Below are positions 1-5,300 of a stretch of DNA of 10,872 bases, piece after piece. The translations under genes and the position numbers were made by a program. The number at the start of each line of letters is the position of its first letter. Positions within the stretch are counted from its first letter, which is position 1. The DNA comes from an uncultured Clostridium sp. Its GTDB lineage: Bacteria; Bacillota; Clostridia; Lachnospirales; Lachnospiraceae. The notes beneath the pieces were generated by a model. That model searched no databases, was not told the origin of the DNA, and saw only the letters and a program-made list of their open reading frames with translations. Where the stretch lies: positions 1 through 10,872 of the forward strand of contig CANRXD010000020.1 of NCBI GenBank assembly GCA_947643685.1. Direction: 5' to 3'.

Positions 1-352
1 TTATATCTGATTTTTTATAGCTTGCCAGAAAATAGTCCTCCCCCACATCAGCAGGCTCCAGGATCACCTTCATCCGCGGCTCATCCGCGGCCTTAAGGGC
101 GACATTTCCCCTGTCGACCCACTCTGCTTCCGTCACCTGATATTTGTTGCTGCCGCCTGAAACGCTTACTTCCCCCGCCTCCGGTGTCTGAGTGCCAATT
201 TCAATAGAAGGGAGATGTCCTCCCGGCTCCAGCTTTGAATTTACTTTTATACTGACAGTCTGAATGGGCCTGGTTGCCGCCTCTGTCCTAAGGGGCGCTC
301 CCAGCGCCAGGAAACATAAAGTCAGCATTGCTCCAGCTTTCCGCATCTTCAT
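1..352 (-). CDS. Exported protein of unknown function (N-terminal part, cut by window edge)
   Basis: The first 117 codons are visible and the gene runs off the left edge. The ATG at 352 is preceded on the minus strand by a strong ribosome binding site (GGAAAGGAGG, about 9 nt upstream), which fixes the start. Residues 1-27 form a signal peptide: basic MKMRK, a hydrophobic stretch (AMLTLCFLALGAP), then a likely cleavage site near RTEA|A. The protein should therefore be secreted or attached outside the cell. The mature part begins with alternating hydrophobic and polar residues (TRPIQTVSIKVNSKLEPGG) and continues with EVSVSGGSNKYQVTEAEWVDRG, which suggests beta-sandwich or Ig-like strands. No catalytic motif is visible and I do not recognise the family. 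It could be a cell-wall-associated or adhesin-type protein of clostridia. It is divergent from sfsA and shares the 353-715 intergenic region with it. Confidence 0.8.
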   Translation of the reverse strand, partial: MKMRKAGAMLTLCFLALGAPLRTEAATRPIQTVSIKVNSKLEPGGHLPSIEIGTQTPEAGEVSVSGGSNKYQVTEAEWVDRGNVALKAADEPRMKVILEPADVGEDYFLASYKKSDI

Positions 353-439
353 AACGATACTCCTCCTTTCCACGAAAAAACCAATGTGTCGTGAAACAAA
401 TTGGCGGACTCTCGCTTCCCTGTTATTTTATCTGAAGAT

Positions 440-473
440 ATCATATCATACTTTTTCCATTTTTATCTTAAAA
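440..473 (-). promoter_or_regulatory. Candidate promoter for the exported-protein gene
   Basis: On the minus strand two overlapping -10-like hexamers TATGAT lie at 450-445 and 445-440, about 90 nt upstream of the start codon. The hexamer 17 nt further upstream (473-468) reads TTTTAA, a poor match to TTGACA, so the -35 element is weak. The surrounding A/T-rich stretch supports promoter function. This is a sight-based candidate only. Confidence 0.3.
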
Positions 474-563
474 TTGCCTGACATATTCAGGGCAAAAAAG
501 CGGCATCTGAGGCATTCCGGGGTTCATATTGCCAGAAGTCCTGACGATCCGGATGCTTTTTCA

Positions 564-572
564 TGCTATATA
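564..572 (+). promoter_or_regulatory. Candidate extended -10 promoter for sfsA
   Basis: TGCTATATA matches an extended -10 element (TGn followed by TATATA at 567-572). It would start a transcript near 579 with a leader of roughly 135 nt before the sfsA start. No good -35 hexamer lies 16-18 nt upstream, which extended -10 promoters can tolerate. A second possibility is TTGGCG (401-406), 17 nt spacer, TATTTT (424-429), further upstream. Confidence 0.3.
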
Positions 573-715
573 CAATCCTTATTATTTGTGCTAAGCTGTA
601 ACTGTTCAGCAGATCTGTGCAAAGTCTGCCCTGGCAAAGCAAAGGAATTTACTGCACGGATAGTACACGGCATCCCGGCAGATATATCATACCACACAAA
701 GGAGATCAGCACCCG

Positions 716-1429
716 ATGTTTTATTCCCATACAAAAACTGCCATATTTCTGTCCCGCCCCAACCGCTTCCTGGCCCATGTACTGCTTAACGATACGGAAG
801 TCATCTGCCACGTAAAAAACACCGGCCGTTTAAAAGAACTTCTTCTTCCCGGTACCGCCGTGTCCATACAGCATCACCCCGATGCCATCTCGAAAGGAAG
901 GAAAACCGACTATTCCCTCATCGCTGTGTCCAAACCTGTTTCCACCGGCTCTGTCTGGGTAAACATCGACTCCCAGGCTCCCAATCAGGCTGCCTGGGAA
1001 TGGCTCACTTCCGGAGAAGGCCTCCCCTTCTGCCCGCGCCCTCAAAATGTTAAAAGAGAGGTGCGCTATGGCCAGTCCCGGTTCGATTTGTCATTTATGG
1101 ATGGCCGGACGCCATGGCTCATGGAAGTAAAGGGAGTTACTCTGGATGCAAATGGAACTGCCATGTTTCCTGACGCCCCCACAGAACGCGGCATCAAACA
1201 TCTGGACGAGCTGGCCGGGGCATCAAAAGCAGGCTGTCAGACTGCCATTCTGTTCGTTATCCAGATGAAGGGCATCCGCAGCTTTTCCCCCAACCGTTCT
1301 GCCCATCCGGGGTTTGCCGATGCGCTTTTGCGGGCTGCAAACAGCGGAGTGCATATCTGGGCCTACGACTGCCTGGTAACAGAAAACACGATGAAAATAG
1401 ACAGACCCGTTTCAGTCATTCTCTCATAA
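716..1429 (+). CDS. sfsA: SfsA family protein (sugar fermentation stimulation protein homologue)
   Basis: A 237-aa protein, the usual SfsA size. The family is recognised from its ordered signature motifs: RPNRFLAHV near the N-terminus, then CHVKNTGRLKELLLPG, then REVRYGQSRFDLSF, EVKGVTL, and MFPDAPTERGIKHLDEL. E. coli SfsA was described as a DNA-binding regulator of maltose genes. The fold combines an N-terminal OB-like part with a C-terminal restriction-nuclease-like part, and the Asp of RFDL and Glu-Lys of EVKGVTL fit the D...ExK pattern of that nuclease fold. A DNA/RNA nuclease role is therefore often annotated; the physiological role is unsettled. An in-frame ATG at 617 exists, but the ATG at 716 has an AAAGGAG site at 698-704 and matches the family N-terminus. 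It stands alone, between a divergent exported-protein gene and feoAB. Confidence 0.95.
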   Translation: MFYSHTKTAIFLSRPNRFLAHVLLNDTEVICHVKNTGRLKELLLPGTAVSIQHHPDAISKGRKTDYSLIAVSKPVSTGSVWVNIDSQAPNQAAWEWLTSGEGLPFCPRPQNVKREVRYGQSRFDLSFMDGRTPWLMEVKGVTLDANGTAMFPDAPTERGIKHLDELAGASKAGCQTAILFVIQMKGIRSFSPNRSAHPGFADALLRAANSGVHIWAYDCLVTENTMKIDRPVSVILS

Positions 1430-1445
1430 CCTGACTTTCCGTCCG

Positions 1446-1509
1446 ATATGAACCACTCTGTCCTGGCTCTCCGCCCCATATGAACCGCTCTGTCCTGGCT
1501 CTCCGGCCT
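1446..1509. repeat. Direct tandem duplication, 2 x 32 bp
   Basis: Two copies (1446-1477 and 1478-1509) begin with ATATGAACC and share CTCTGTCCTGGCTCTCCG. They differ at one base in the first 28 and at a few bases at the end. The duplication starts about 17 nt after the sfsA stop codon and is unrelated in sequence to the following 38-bp repeats. Confidence 0.85.
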
Positions 1510-1530
1510 GCATATATAGTCACTTCCCGC

Positions 1531-1677
1531 ATCTTTGGCTGCCACGCGCGGCCCTGCCACACATCTCATGCATTCCGGCTGCCATGCGGCCACACCACGC
1601 ATCTCACGCATTCTGGCTGCCCACGCGGCCACGCCACACATCTTACACATTCCGGCTGCCATGCGGCCATGCCACGC
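1531..1677 (+). repeat. Four tandem copies of a 38-39-bp hairpin-forming repeat
   Basis: Units are 1531-1562 (short, 32 nt), 1563-1600 (38), 1601-1639 (39) and 1640-1677 (38), with a decayed fifth start at 1678. Each full unit begins ATCT or ATCTCA, passes through CATTCCGGCTGC and ends in CCAC(A/G)C. All four units carry the arms GGCTGC and GCGGCC, separated by loops of different length: CACGC, CAT, CCAC and CAT. In plus-strand RNA the arms pair over 6 bp with one G-U wobble; on the other strand that position would be a mismatch. This favours a role, if any, in RNA read in the sfsA/feoA direction. Confidence 0.85.
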
Positions 1678-1683
1678 ATGGCC
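1665..1683. repeat. 7-bp perfect inverted repeat
   Basis: GGCCATG (1665-1671) and CATGGCC (1677-1683) flank a 5-nt loop CCACG at the end of the last repeat unit. It competes with the unit hairpin GGCTGC/GCGGCC of copy four, so the two structures are mutually exclusive. Function unknown. Confidence 0.55.
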
Positions 1684-1691
1684 CACATCCC

Positions 1692-1721
1692 GGACTTTAT
1701 CTGGTCCATGCACGTTTTTTT
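1692..1721 (+). terminator. Possible weak terminator after sfsA
   Basis: A short stem GGAC/GTCC (1692-1695 with 1704-1707), extendable by GCAT (1676-1679) with ATGC (1708-1711) across a bulge, is followed by seven T (1715-1721). The U-tract is good but the stem is weak. It lies downstream of sfsA and would separate its transcript from feoAB, or attenuate readthrough into feoA. Confidence 0.3.
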
Positions 1722-1769
1722 ATCTCTTCTCATATCTCATTCATAAGCAACCTGCGAGCGAGTGATTTC

Positions 1770-2018
1770 ATGGTACTTCCATTATGTGATATAATTCCCG
1801 GCGAAACCGCCAAAATCATCTGCCTGGCCAATGAAGGTCTCATGGCCGGGCGGCTCATGGACCTAGGCTTTATGCCAGGCGCCGTGATCTCCTGCGTTTT
1901 ACAGAAGAAAAAAAAGAACATTGCCGCCTACCTGGTAAGAAATGCTGTTATTGCCTTAAGAAGTGAAGACAGCCGTCTGATTATGGTCCAGGAGCTTTGC
2001 GGCGGGGTGCAGCCATGA
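1770..2018 (+). CDS. feoA: Ferrous iron transport protein A (FeoA)
   Basis: An 82-aa protein with the SH3-like FeoA fold. Family features are the start PLCDIIPGETAKII, the central GRLMDLGFMPGAVISCV and the late YLVRNAVIALR segment. FeoA is a small cytoplasmic partner of FeoB that is thought to modulate its GTPase or transport activity. The ATG at 1770 gives the expected N-terminus; only a weak GAGCGAG-like ribosome binding site precedes it. The longer open frame upstream runs through the repeat DNA and is not part of the protein. The stop codon overlaps the feoB start as ATGA, so translation of the two is likely coupled. A run of lysines (QKKKKKN) replaces the usual loop before the final strands. 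No feoC gene follows feoB. Confidence 0.93.
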   Translation: MVLPLCDIIPGETAKIICLANEGLMAGRLMDLGFMPGAVISCVLQKKKKNIAAYLVRNAVIALRSEDSRLIMVQELCGGVQP

Positions 2019-3964
2019 AGCGGCGTATCGCCCTGACCGGCAACCCAAACGTAGGAAAAAGTACAATTTTTAACGCTCTGACCAACCTGCACCAGCACAC
2101 GGGGAACTGGGCCGGGGTCACAGTGTCCTGTACTACCGGATACTTTTCTGTTGAGGACCGCGGATTCTCCATTGTAGACCTTCCCGGAATTTATTCCTTT
2201 GATGTCCGCTCTGCGGAAGAAGCCCTCACCAGAGATTTTATCCGGGACGAAGCCTACGAATATTTGCTTCTGGTCTGTGATGCTACCTGTCTGGAACGGG
2301 GCCTTCATCTTTTACGGCAGGCCACCGGACTTATCGAAGACCGTCCGGAACCTGAAATCCCCCAGGTCATTCTCTGTGTGAACCTCTGTGATGAAGCAGC
2401 CAAAAAAGGCATCCTGTTAAATTTCTCCGTACTGGAAAAAGAACTTGGAATCCCGGTGGTCCCCTGCTGCGCCAGAAAAAAAAACGGCCTGGACCAGCTA
2501 AAAAAGGCTCTGGCAAAACCATCCCCTTGGGACTATGGTTTCCATGGAGCTTCCCCTGAGGTTTCCTGCAAAGCCTGTTGCAAAACTTCCCCTGAAGTTT
2601 CCTGTGAAGCCTGTCCCTTTTTTTCCTCCTGCTCTCTGGAGCCGGAATACAGGAAATATCCGGAGGACTTTTCTCCCCGTGATCTTGCATCTGCAGCCGT
2701 TACTTACAGCAAAAAAAATTACAGAACAAGAGAAGAACGGCTGGACCGTATCCTCACAGGCTCCGTAACCGGGGGGCTCCTCATGTGTTTACTTCTGGTG
2801 GGAATCTTCTGGCTCACCATCACAGGAGCCAACTATCCCTCCTCCCTTTTATGGAATCTGTTTTTCCATCTGGAGGAAAAGCTGGTAATACTCTGTCAGG
2901 CCGCGAGGCTTCCCCAGTGGTTCATGGAGGCCTCCGTCTATGGCATTTACCGGGTTGTAGCCTGGATTGTCTCCGTGATGCTGCCGCCCATGGCTATCTT
3001 CTTTCCGCTGTTCACTCTGCTGGAGGACCTGGGCTATCTTCCAAGAATCGCCTACAACATGGACGGTGCCTTCCATAAATGTAAGGCCTGCGGAAAACAG
3101 TGCCTCACCATGGCCATGGGGCTCGGATGCAACGCTGCCGGGGTTGTGGGCTGCCGCATCATTGACTCTCCAAGGGAACGGCTCATTGCCATCCTGACCA
3201 ACAGCCTGGTTCCATGCAATGGTCGTTTTCCCCTGCTTCTCACCATGATCTCCCTGTTTTTCATGGGAAACGCAGGGATGTCTGCCCGGATTCCTGCCAC
3301 TCTTCTGACAGCGTTGCTTCTCACCGGATTTATTCTCTCCGGTATTTTTGCCACCCTGGGGGCCTCCTGGGTTTTATCACGAACGCTGTTAAAGGGAGTT
3401 CCTTCCTCCTTCATCCTGGAGCTTCCCCCCTACCGCCCTCCCCAGGCAGGAAAGGTCATTATCCGTTCCATCTTTGACCGCACACTTTTTGTCCTGGGCC
3501 GTGCCGTGGCAGTGGCCGCCCCGGCAGGGCTGTTAATCTGGCTGCTCGCCAATGTCACTATTGGAAATACCAGCCTGCTGCTTCATATTTCTGGTTTTCT
3601 GGATCCTGCTGGAAGGCTCATGGGCCTTGACGGAATCATTCTTATGGCCTTTTTGCTGGGGTTCCCCGCCAATGAAATCGTGCTTCCCATTATCCTGATG
3701 GCCTACCTGCAGACAGGATATTTAGTGGAAATGGATGACACAAAAGCACTTTTTTCCCTCCTGGCCGCCCACGGATGGACCATAAAAACAGCCGTCTGTA
3801 TGGCCATTTTTTCCTTGTTTCACTGGCCCTGCTCTACCACCTGCCTGACCATAAAAAAAGAAACAGGAAGTGCAAAATGGACCATCATCGCCTTCCTTCT
3901 TCCAACTGCCATTGGAATTGTGCTTTGTATTCTTACCTCTTCTGTTTTGTCAGCTTTTCTGTAA
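2015..3964 (+). CDS. feoB: Ferrous iron transporter B (FeoB), GTPase-permease
   Basis: A 649-aa membrane protein for Fe(II) uptake. The N-terminal G domain has G1 GNPNVGKST (residues 9-17), G2 Thr36 in GVTV, G3 DLPG (55-58), G4 NLCDEA (123-128) and a G5-like CCARKKNG (from 151). Then comes a cysteine-rich insert (about 180-206, listed separately), a helical linker ending near DRILTGSVTGG, and a polytopic membrane domain beginning with FWLTITGANYPS. Typical FeoB core motifs follow: GLGCNAAGVVGCRIIDSPRER, LVPCNGRFP (Gate region), GFPANEIVLPIILM and WPCSTTCLTI. The ATG at 2015 overlaps the feoA stop by 4 nt; an earlier in-frame ATG at 1997 lies inside feoA and is less likely. Length is at the short end for FeoB, in line with clostridial members. 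Iron-dependent regulation is expected for the family, but no operator is visible. Confidence 0.97.
   Translation: MKRRIALTGNPNVGKSTIFNALTNLHQHTGNWAGVTVSCTTGYFSVEDRGFSIVDLPGIYSFDVRSAEEALTRDFIRDEAYEYLLLVCDATCLERGLHLLRQATGLIEDRPEPEIPQVILCVNLCDEAAKKGILLNFSVLEKELGIPVVPCCARKKNGLDQLKKALAKPSPWDYGFHGASPEVSCKACCKTSPEVSCEACPFFSSCSLEPEYRKYPEDFSPRDLASAAVTYSKKNYRTREERLDRILTGSVTGGLLMCLLLVGIFWLTITGANYPSSLLWNLFFHLEEKLVILCQAARLPQWFMEASVYGIYRVVAWIVSVMLPPMAIFFPLFTLLEDLGYLPRIAYNMDGAFHKCKACGKQCLTMAMGLGCNAAGVVGCRIIDSPRERLIAILTNSLVPCNGRFPLLLTMISLFFMGNAGMSARIPATLLTALLLTGFILSGIFATLGASWVLSRTLLKGVPSSFILELPPYRPPQAGKVIIRSIFDRTLFVLGRAVAVAAPAGLLIWLLANVTIGNTSLLLHISGFLDPAGRLMGLDGIILMAFLLGFPANEIVLPIILMAYLQTGYLVEMDDTKALFSLLAAHGWTIKTAVCMAIFSLFHWPCSTTCLTIKKETGSAKWTIIAFLLPTAIGIVLCILTSSVLSAFL
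2550..2621 (+). repeat. In-frame 36-bp duplication coding a Cys-rich segment in FeoB
   Basis: Units 2550-2585 and 2586-2621 share CTTCCCCTGA and GTTTCCTG, with 3 differences in the first 29 bases. They encode SPEVSCKACCKT and SPEVSCEACPFF (FeoB residues 180-203), followed by SSC (to 206). The result is a cluster of six cysteines: 185, 188, 189, 197, 200 and 206. The 36-bp period keeps the frame. Confidence 0.85.
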
Positions 3965-4104
3965 TCAAAAGAGGCATTTTTGCAGTCTGGTGTAATGGTT
4001 CCGATTGCCACAAGCTTCTTGTCCGCGGCACACGGGCAAGGAGCTGCGGGGCTGAACTGTTACAAATTATCCGGGCTGTTGCATCGGACTGCCGCCGTCC
4101 GGTT
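3965..4104. other. Convergent intergenic region between feoB and the flavin reductase gene
   Basis: This 140-nt stretch receives transcription from both sides. One stem is CTTGTCCG (4018-4025) with CGGGCAAG (4033-4040), 8 bp with one G-T pair. A second is CGGAC (4085-4089) with GTCCG (4097-4101), 5 bp, just past the stop codon of the minus-strand gene. Neither is followed by a U-tract in either direction, so they are not classical intrinsic terminators. They may still act as transcript 3'-end structures. Confidence 0.5.
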
Positions 4105-5208
4105 TCATTCCTCTTTTAACAACGTTTTCTGTACTTTTTGGGCAAATTCTTCTATCCGCCCGGAAATCCCCGGTGCATTCATGGCAGAGCCCGGACTGTT
4201 TCCGGTCTCCATCATACAGAAGTTCCCCGGGAGATAAAAAGTTTTGTTCATGTTGAGCGCCGTTACCAGCTGTCCGGCAATCAGGTCACTCCCGGAATAC
4301 CCTGACACAATGATGGCAAACAATGCTTTGTCATAAAACCTTGTTGTACGAAAAAGCGCTGTGAGGCGGTTAATAAAAGCTGTCATATTGGCAGAAAGGG
4401 CATCGTTATAATTGGGACATAAAAGCAGGATTCCATCCGCCCACCTGACAGCCGGATACACATCATCTACCATGGCTCCGCCGTAAAAGCACTGCCCTCT
4501 CTCTCCAAAGTGCAGGCACATCTGGAAGGGGCATCCGGAACAGTCCTCCAGAGTACCGTTTCTTAAGTTGATCTCCCGCACTTCAATCCCATCCAGCCTG
4601 TCCCTGACTGCATTCCAGATAGCCATGGTATTGGATGTCTTATGATTGGAGGCATGCAGAACCAGCAGATGCGGATGTTCCTTTTTCTCCCATGTAAACG
4701 AAGCCACCTGCTCCGCCAGAGTTCTGGCACTGTTTTTATAGGCCCCCATACAGTCAGTTTTCATGTTCGCCGCCTGGACAATAAAATTATCAAGCGACGC
4801 TGTGCCTTCCACCAGCGGCCGTCCCACAAACGCACAGCCTGCCTGATTGGCCGCCACCGTAAGCTCCCTGGCCGCTGCCTTAGTATAAAGCTCACTGTCC
4901 GCGTCGATGATGAGCCCTGCCACAGCTCCCTCCAGCACCCTTTCTCCCGTGCGGAGCCATGCCAGCACCTCATAATATTCCCGGTTCACTCCATCCTTTC
5001 CAAGTGGAACCACAAATAAAAGCCTTTGTCCCGCAAACCTTCGGGAGCCTTTTTCCTGATTTTCTCCCTCCCAGAGTGCTGACATGTCTTCAAAAAGCTC
5101 CGCCTGAGTATTTTCCAGAGCGAATGAGAGAATCTGGTCCAGACGTCCCCTCTCTTTTCCCTTTCTCCTCTTTTGAGGGTAAATCACTGTTAGCTTTTCT
5201 TTCTCCAC
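4105..5208 (-). CDS. NAD(P)H-dependent FMN reductase/flavodoxin-fold protein, two-domain
   Basis: A 367-aa protein from a GTG start at 5208, placed by AAAGGAGGAG directly upstream; the longer frame from 5265 has no ribosome binding site. The C-terminal half (about 180-367) has the flavodoxin-like FMN reductase pattern: a strand HLLVLHA, then the phosphate-binding loop SNHKTSNT (187-194), then CSGCPFQMCLHFGERGQC with cysteines 223, 226, 231 and 240, then DGILLLCPNYNDALSANM and a strand FAIIVSGYSG. The cysteine motif is typical of iron-sulfur-flavoprotein and related reductases. The N-terminal half (1-175) has alternating strand/helix segments (RLLFVVPLGKDG, AGLIIDADSELYT) and may be a second, degenerate flavodoxin-like domain. 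It is the last gene of the minus-strand set, 92 nt after the dehydrogenase-like gene. The electron acceptor is unknown. Confidence 0.75.
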   Translation of the reverse strand: MEKEKLTVIYPQKRRKGKERGRLDQILSFALENTQAELFEDMSALWEGENQEKGSRRFAGQRLLFVVPLGKDGVNREYYEVLAWLRTGERVLEGAVAGLIIDADSELYTKAAARELTVAANQAGCAFVGRPLVEGTASLDNFIVQAANMKTDCMGAYKNSARTLAEQVASFTWEKKEHPHLLVLHASNHKTSNTMAIWNAVRDRLDGIEVREINLRNGTLEDCSGCPFQMCLHFGERGQCFYGGAMVDDVYPAVRWADGILLLCPNYNDALSANMTAFINRLTALFRTTRFYDKALFAIIVSGYSGSDLIAGQLVTALNMNKTFYLPGNFCMMETGNSPGSAMNAPGISGRIEEFAQKVQKTLLKEE

Positions 5209-5219
5209 CGATTCTCCTC

Positions 5220-5242
5220 CTTTCAGACATCCTCCCTGAAAG
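5220..5242 (-). promoter_or_regulatory. Small hairpin overlapping the ribosome binding site of the flavin reductase gene
   Basis: CTTTCAG (5220-5226) and CTGAAAG (5236-5242) form a perfect 7-bp stem with a 9-nt loop. On the minus-strand transcript the 3' arm runs CTGAAAG directly into GAGGAG, so the stem includes the first bases of the AAAGGAGG ribosome binding site. It could limit ribosome access. It abuts the larger stem-loop at 5242-5285. Confidence 0.5.
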
Positions 5243-5285
5243 CTTATGAGGGAACCGTCTGTCACCTGCCGGTCCCCTCATAAGC
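5242..5285 (-). promoter_or_regulatory. 16-bp intercistronic stem-loop between the dehydrogenase-like and flavin reductase genes
   Basis: The arms 5242-5257 and 5270-5285 are complementary over 16 positions, with a 12-nt loop. The single imperfect position (5253 with 5274) is a G-U pair in minus-strand RNA but an A-C mismatch on the plus strand, so the structure is best formed by the operon transcript. Only three U follow the stem (CTCATAAGCTTTCAG), so it is not a standard intrinsic terminator. It is more likely an mRNA-stabilising, processing or attenuating element that sets expression of the last gene apart. Confidence 0.6.
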
Positions 5286-5300
5286 CTCCTTACCCTGTTC

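Larger units (their letters stand above)
353..715. other. Divergent intergenic region (363 nt)
   Basis: This gap separates the exported-protein gene (minus) from sfsA (plus). Open frames that cross it lack ribosome binding sites and protein-like composition. It is AT-richer around 421-480. It contains the candidate promoters listed separately and the leader of sfsA. A short inverted repeat, CACGA (371-375) with TCGTG (389-393), sits just upstream of the ribosome binding site of the exported-protein gene and may be a weak operator or leader hairpin. I saw no riboswitch or recognisable regulator box. Confidence 0.6.
1430..1769. other. Repeat-rich intergenic region between sfsA and feoA (340 nt)
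   Basis: This gap holds two kinds of tandem repeat (listed separately), a possible sfsA terminator near 1692-1721 and the untranslated leader of feoA. Cys/His-rich open frames run through the repeats on both strands. The repeat units differ in length by 1 nt and so change frame, no frame has a ribosome binding site, and the composition follows the DNA repeat, so I read it as non-coding. I could not find a convincing Fur or DtxR-type iron box upstream of feoA, nor a strong promoter. Confidence 0.65.

Noticed and set aside
617..715. Longer sfsA start at 617
   Set aside because: No ribosome binding site, and the extra 33 residues are absent from the family's N-terminal pattern; the ATG at 716 has AAAGGAG upstream.
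353..715. Riboswitch or T-box in the sfsA leader
   Set aside because: I looked for conserved cores and found only short inverted repeats and no terminator/antiterminator pair.
1363..1713. Minus-strand open frame with Met/Ala/Gly-rich repeats (116 aa)
   Set aside because: Shadow of the same tandem repeats, overlapping the end of sfsA; no ribosome binding site and no family resemblance.
1480..1746. Cys/His-rich open frame across the repeats, next to iron-transport genes
   Set aside because: It looks like a metal-binding peptide, but no ribosome binding site precedes it, repeat units of 32, 38 and 39 nt shift the frame, and its composition simply follows the DNA repeat.
3988..4060. tRNA-like string TGGTGTAATGGTTCCGATT after feoB
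   Set aside because: It resembles a tRNA D-arm, but no acceptor stem, anticodon stem or TTCGA-type T-loop can be placed around it; the nearby stems do not form a cloverleaf.
5209..5265. Longer start for the flavin reductase (GTG at 5265)
   Set aside because: No ribosome binding site, and it would translate through both intercistronic hairpins; the GTG at 5208 follows AAAGGAGGAG.
5090..5275. Possible leader-peptide frame starting at the ATG after AAGGAGG in the 5209-5300 gap
   Set aside because: The spacing between the ribosome binding site and that ATG is only about 3 nt, and the frame runs on out of phase into the reductase gene with a basic, low-complexity product.
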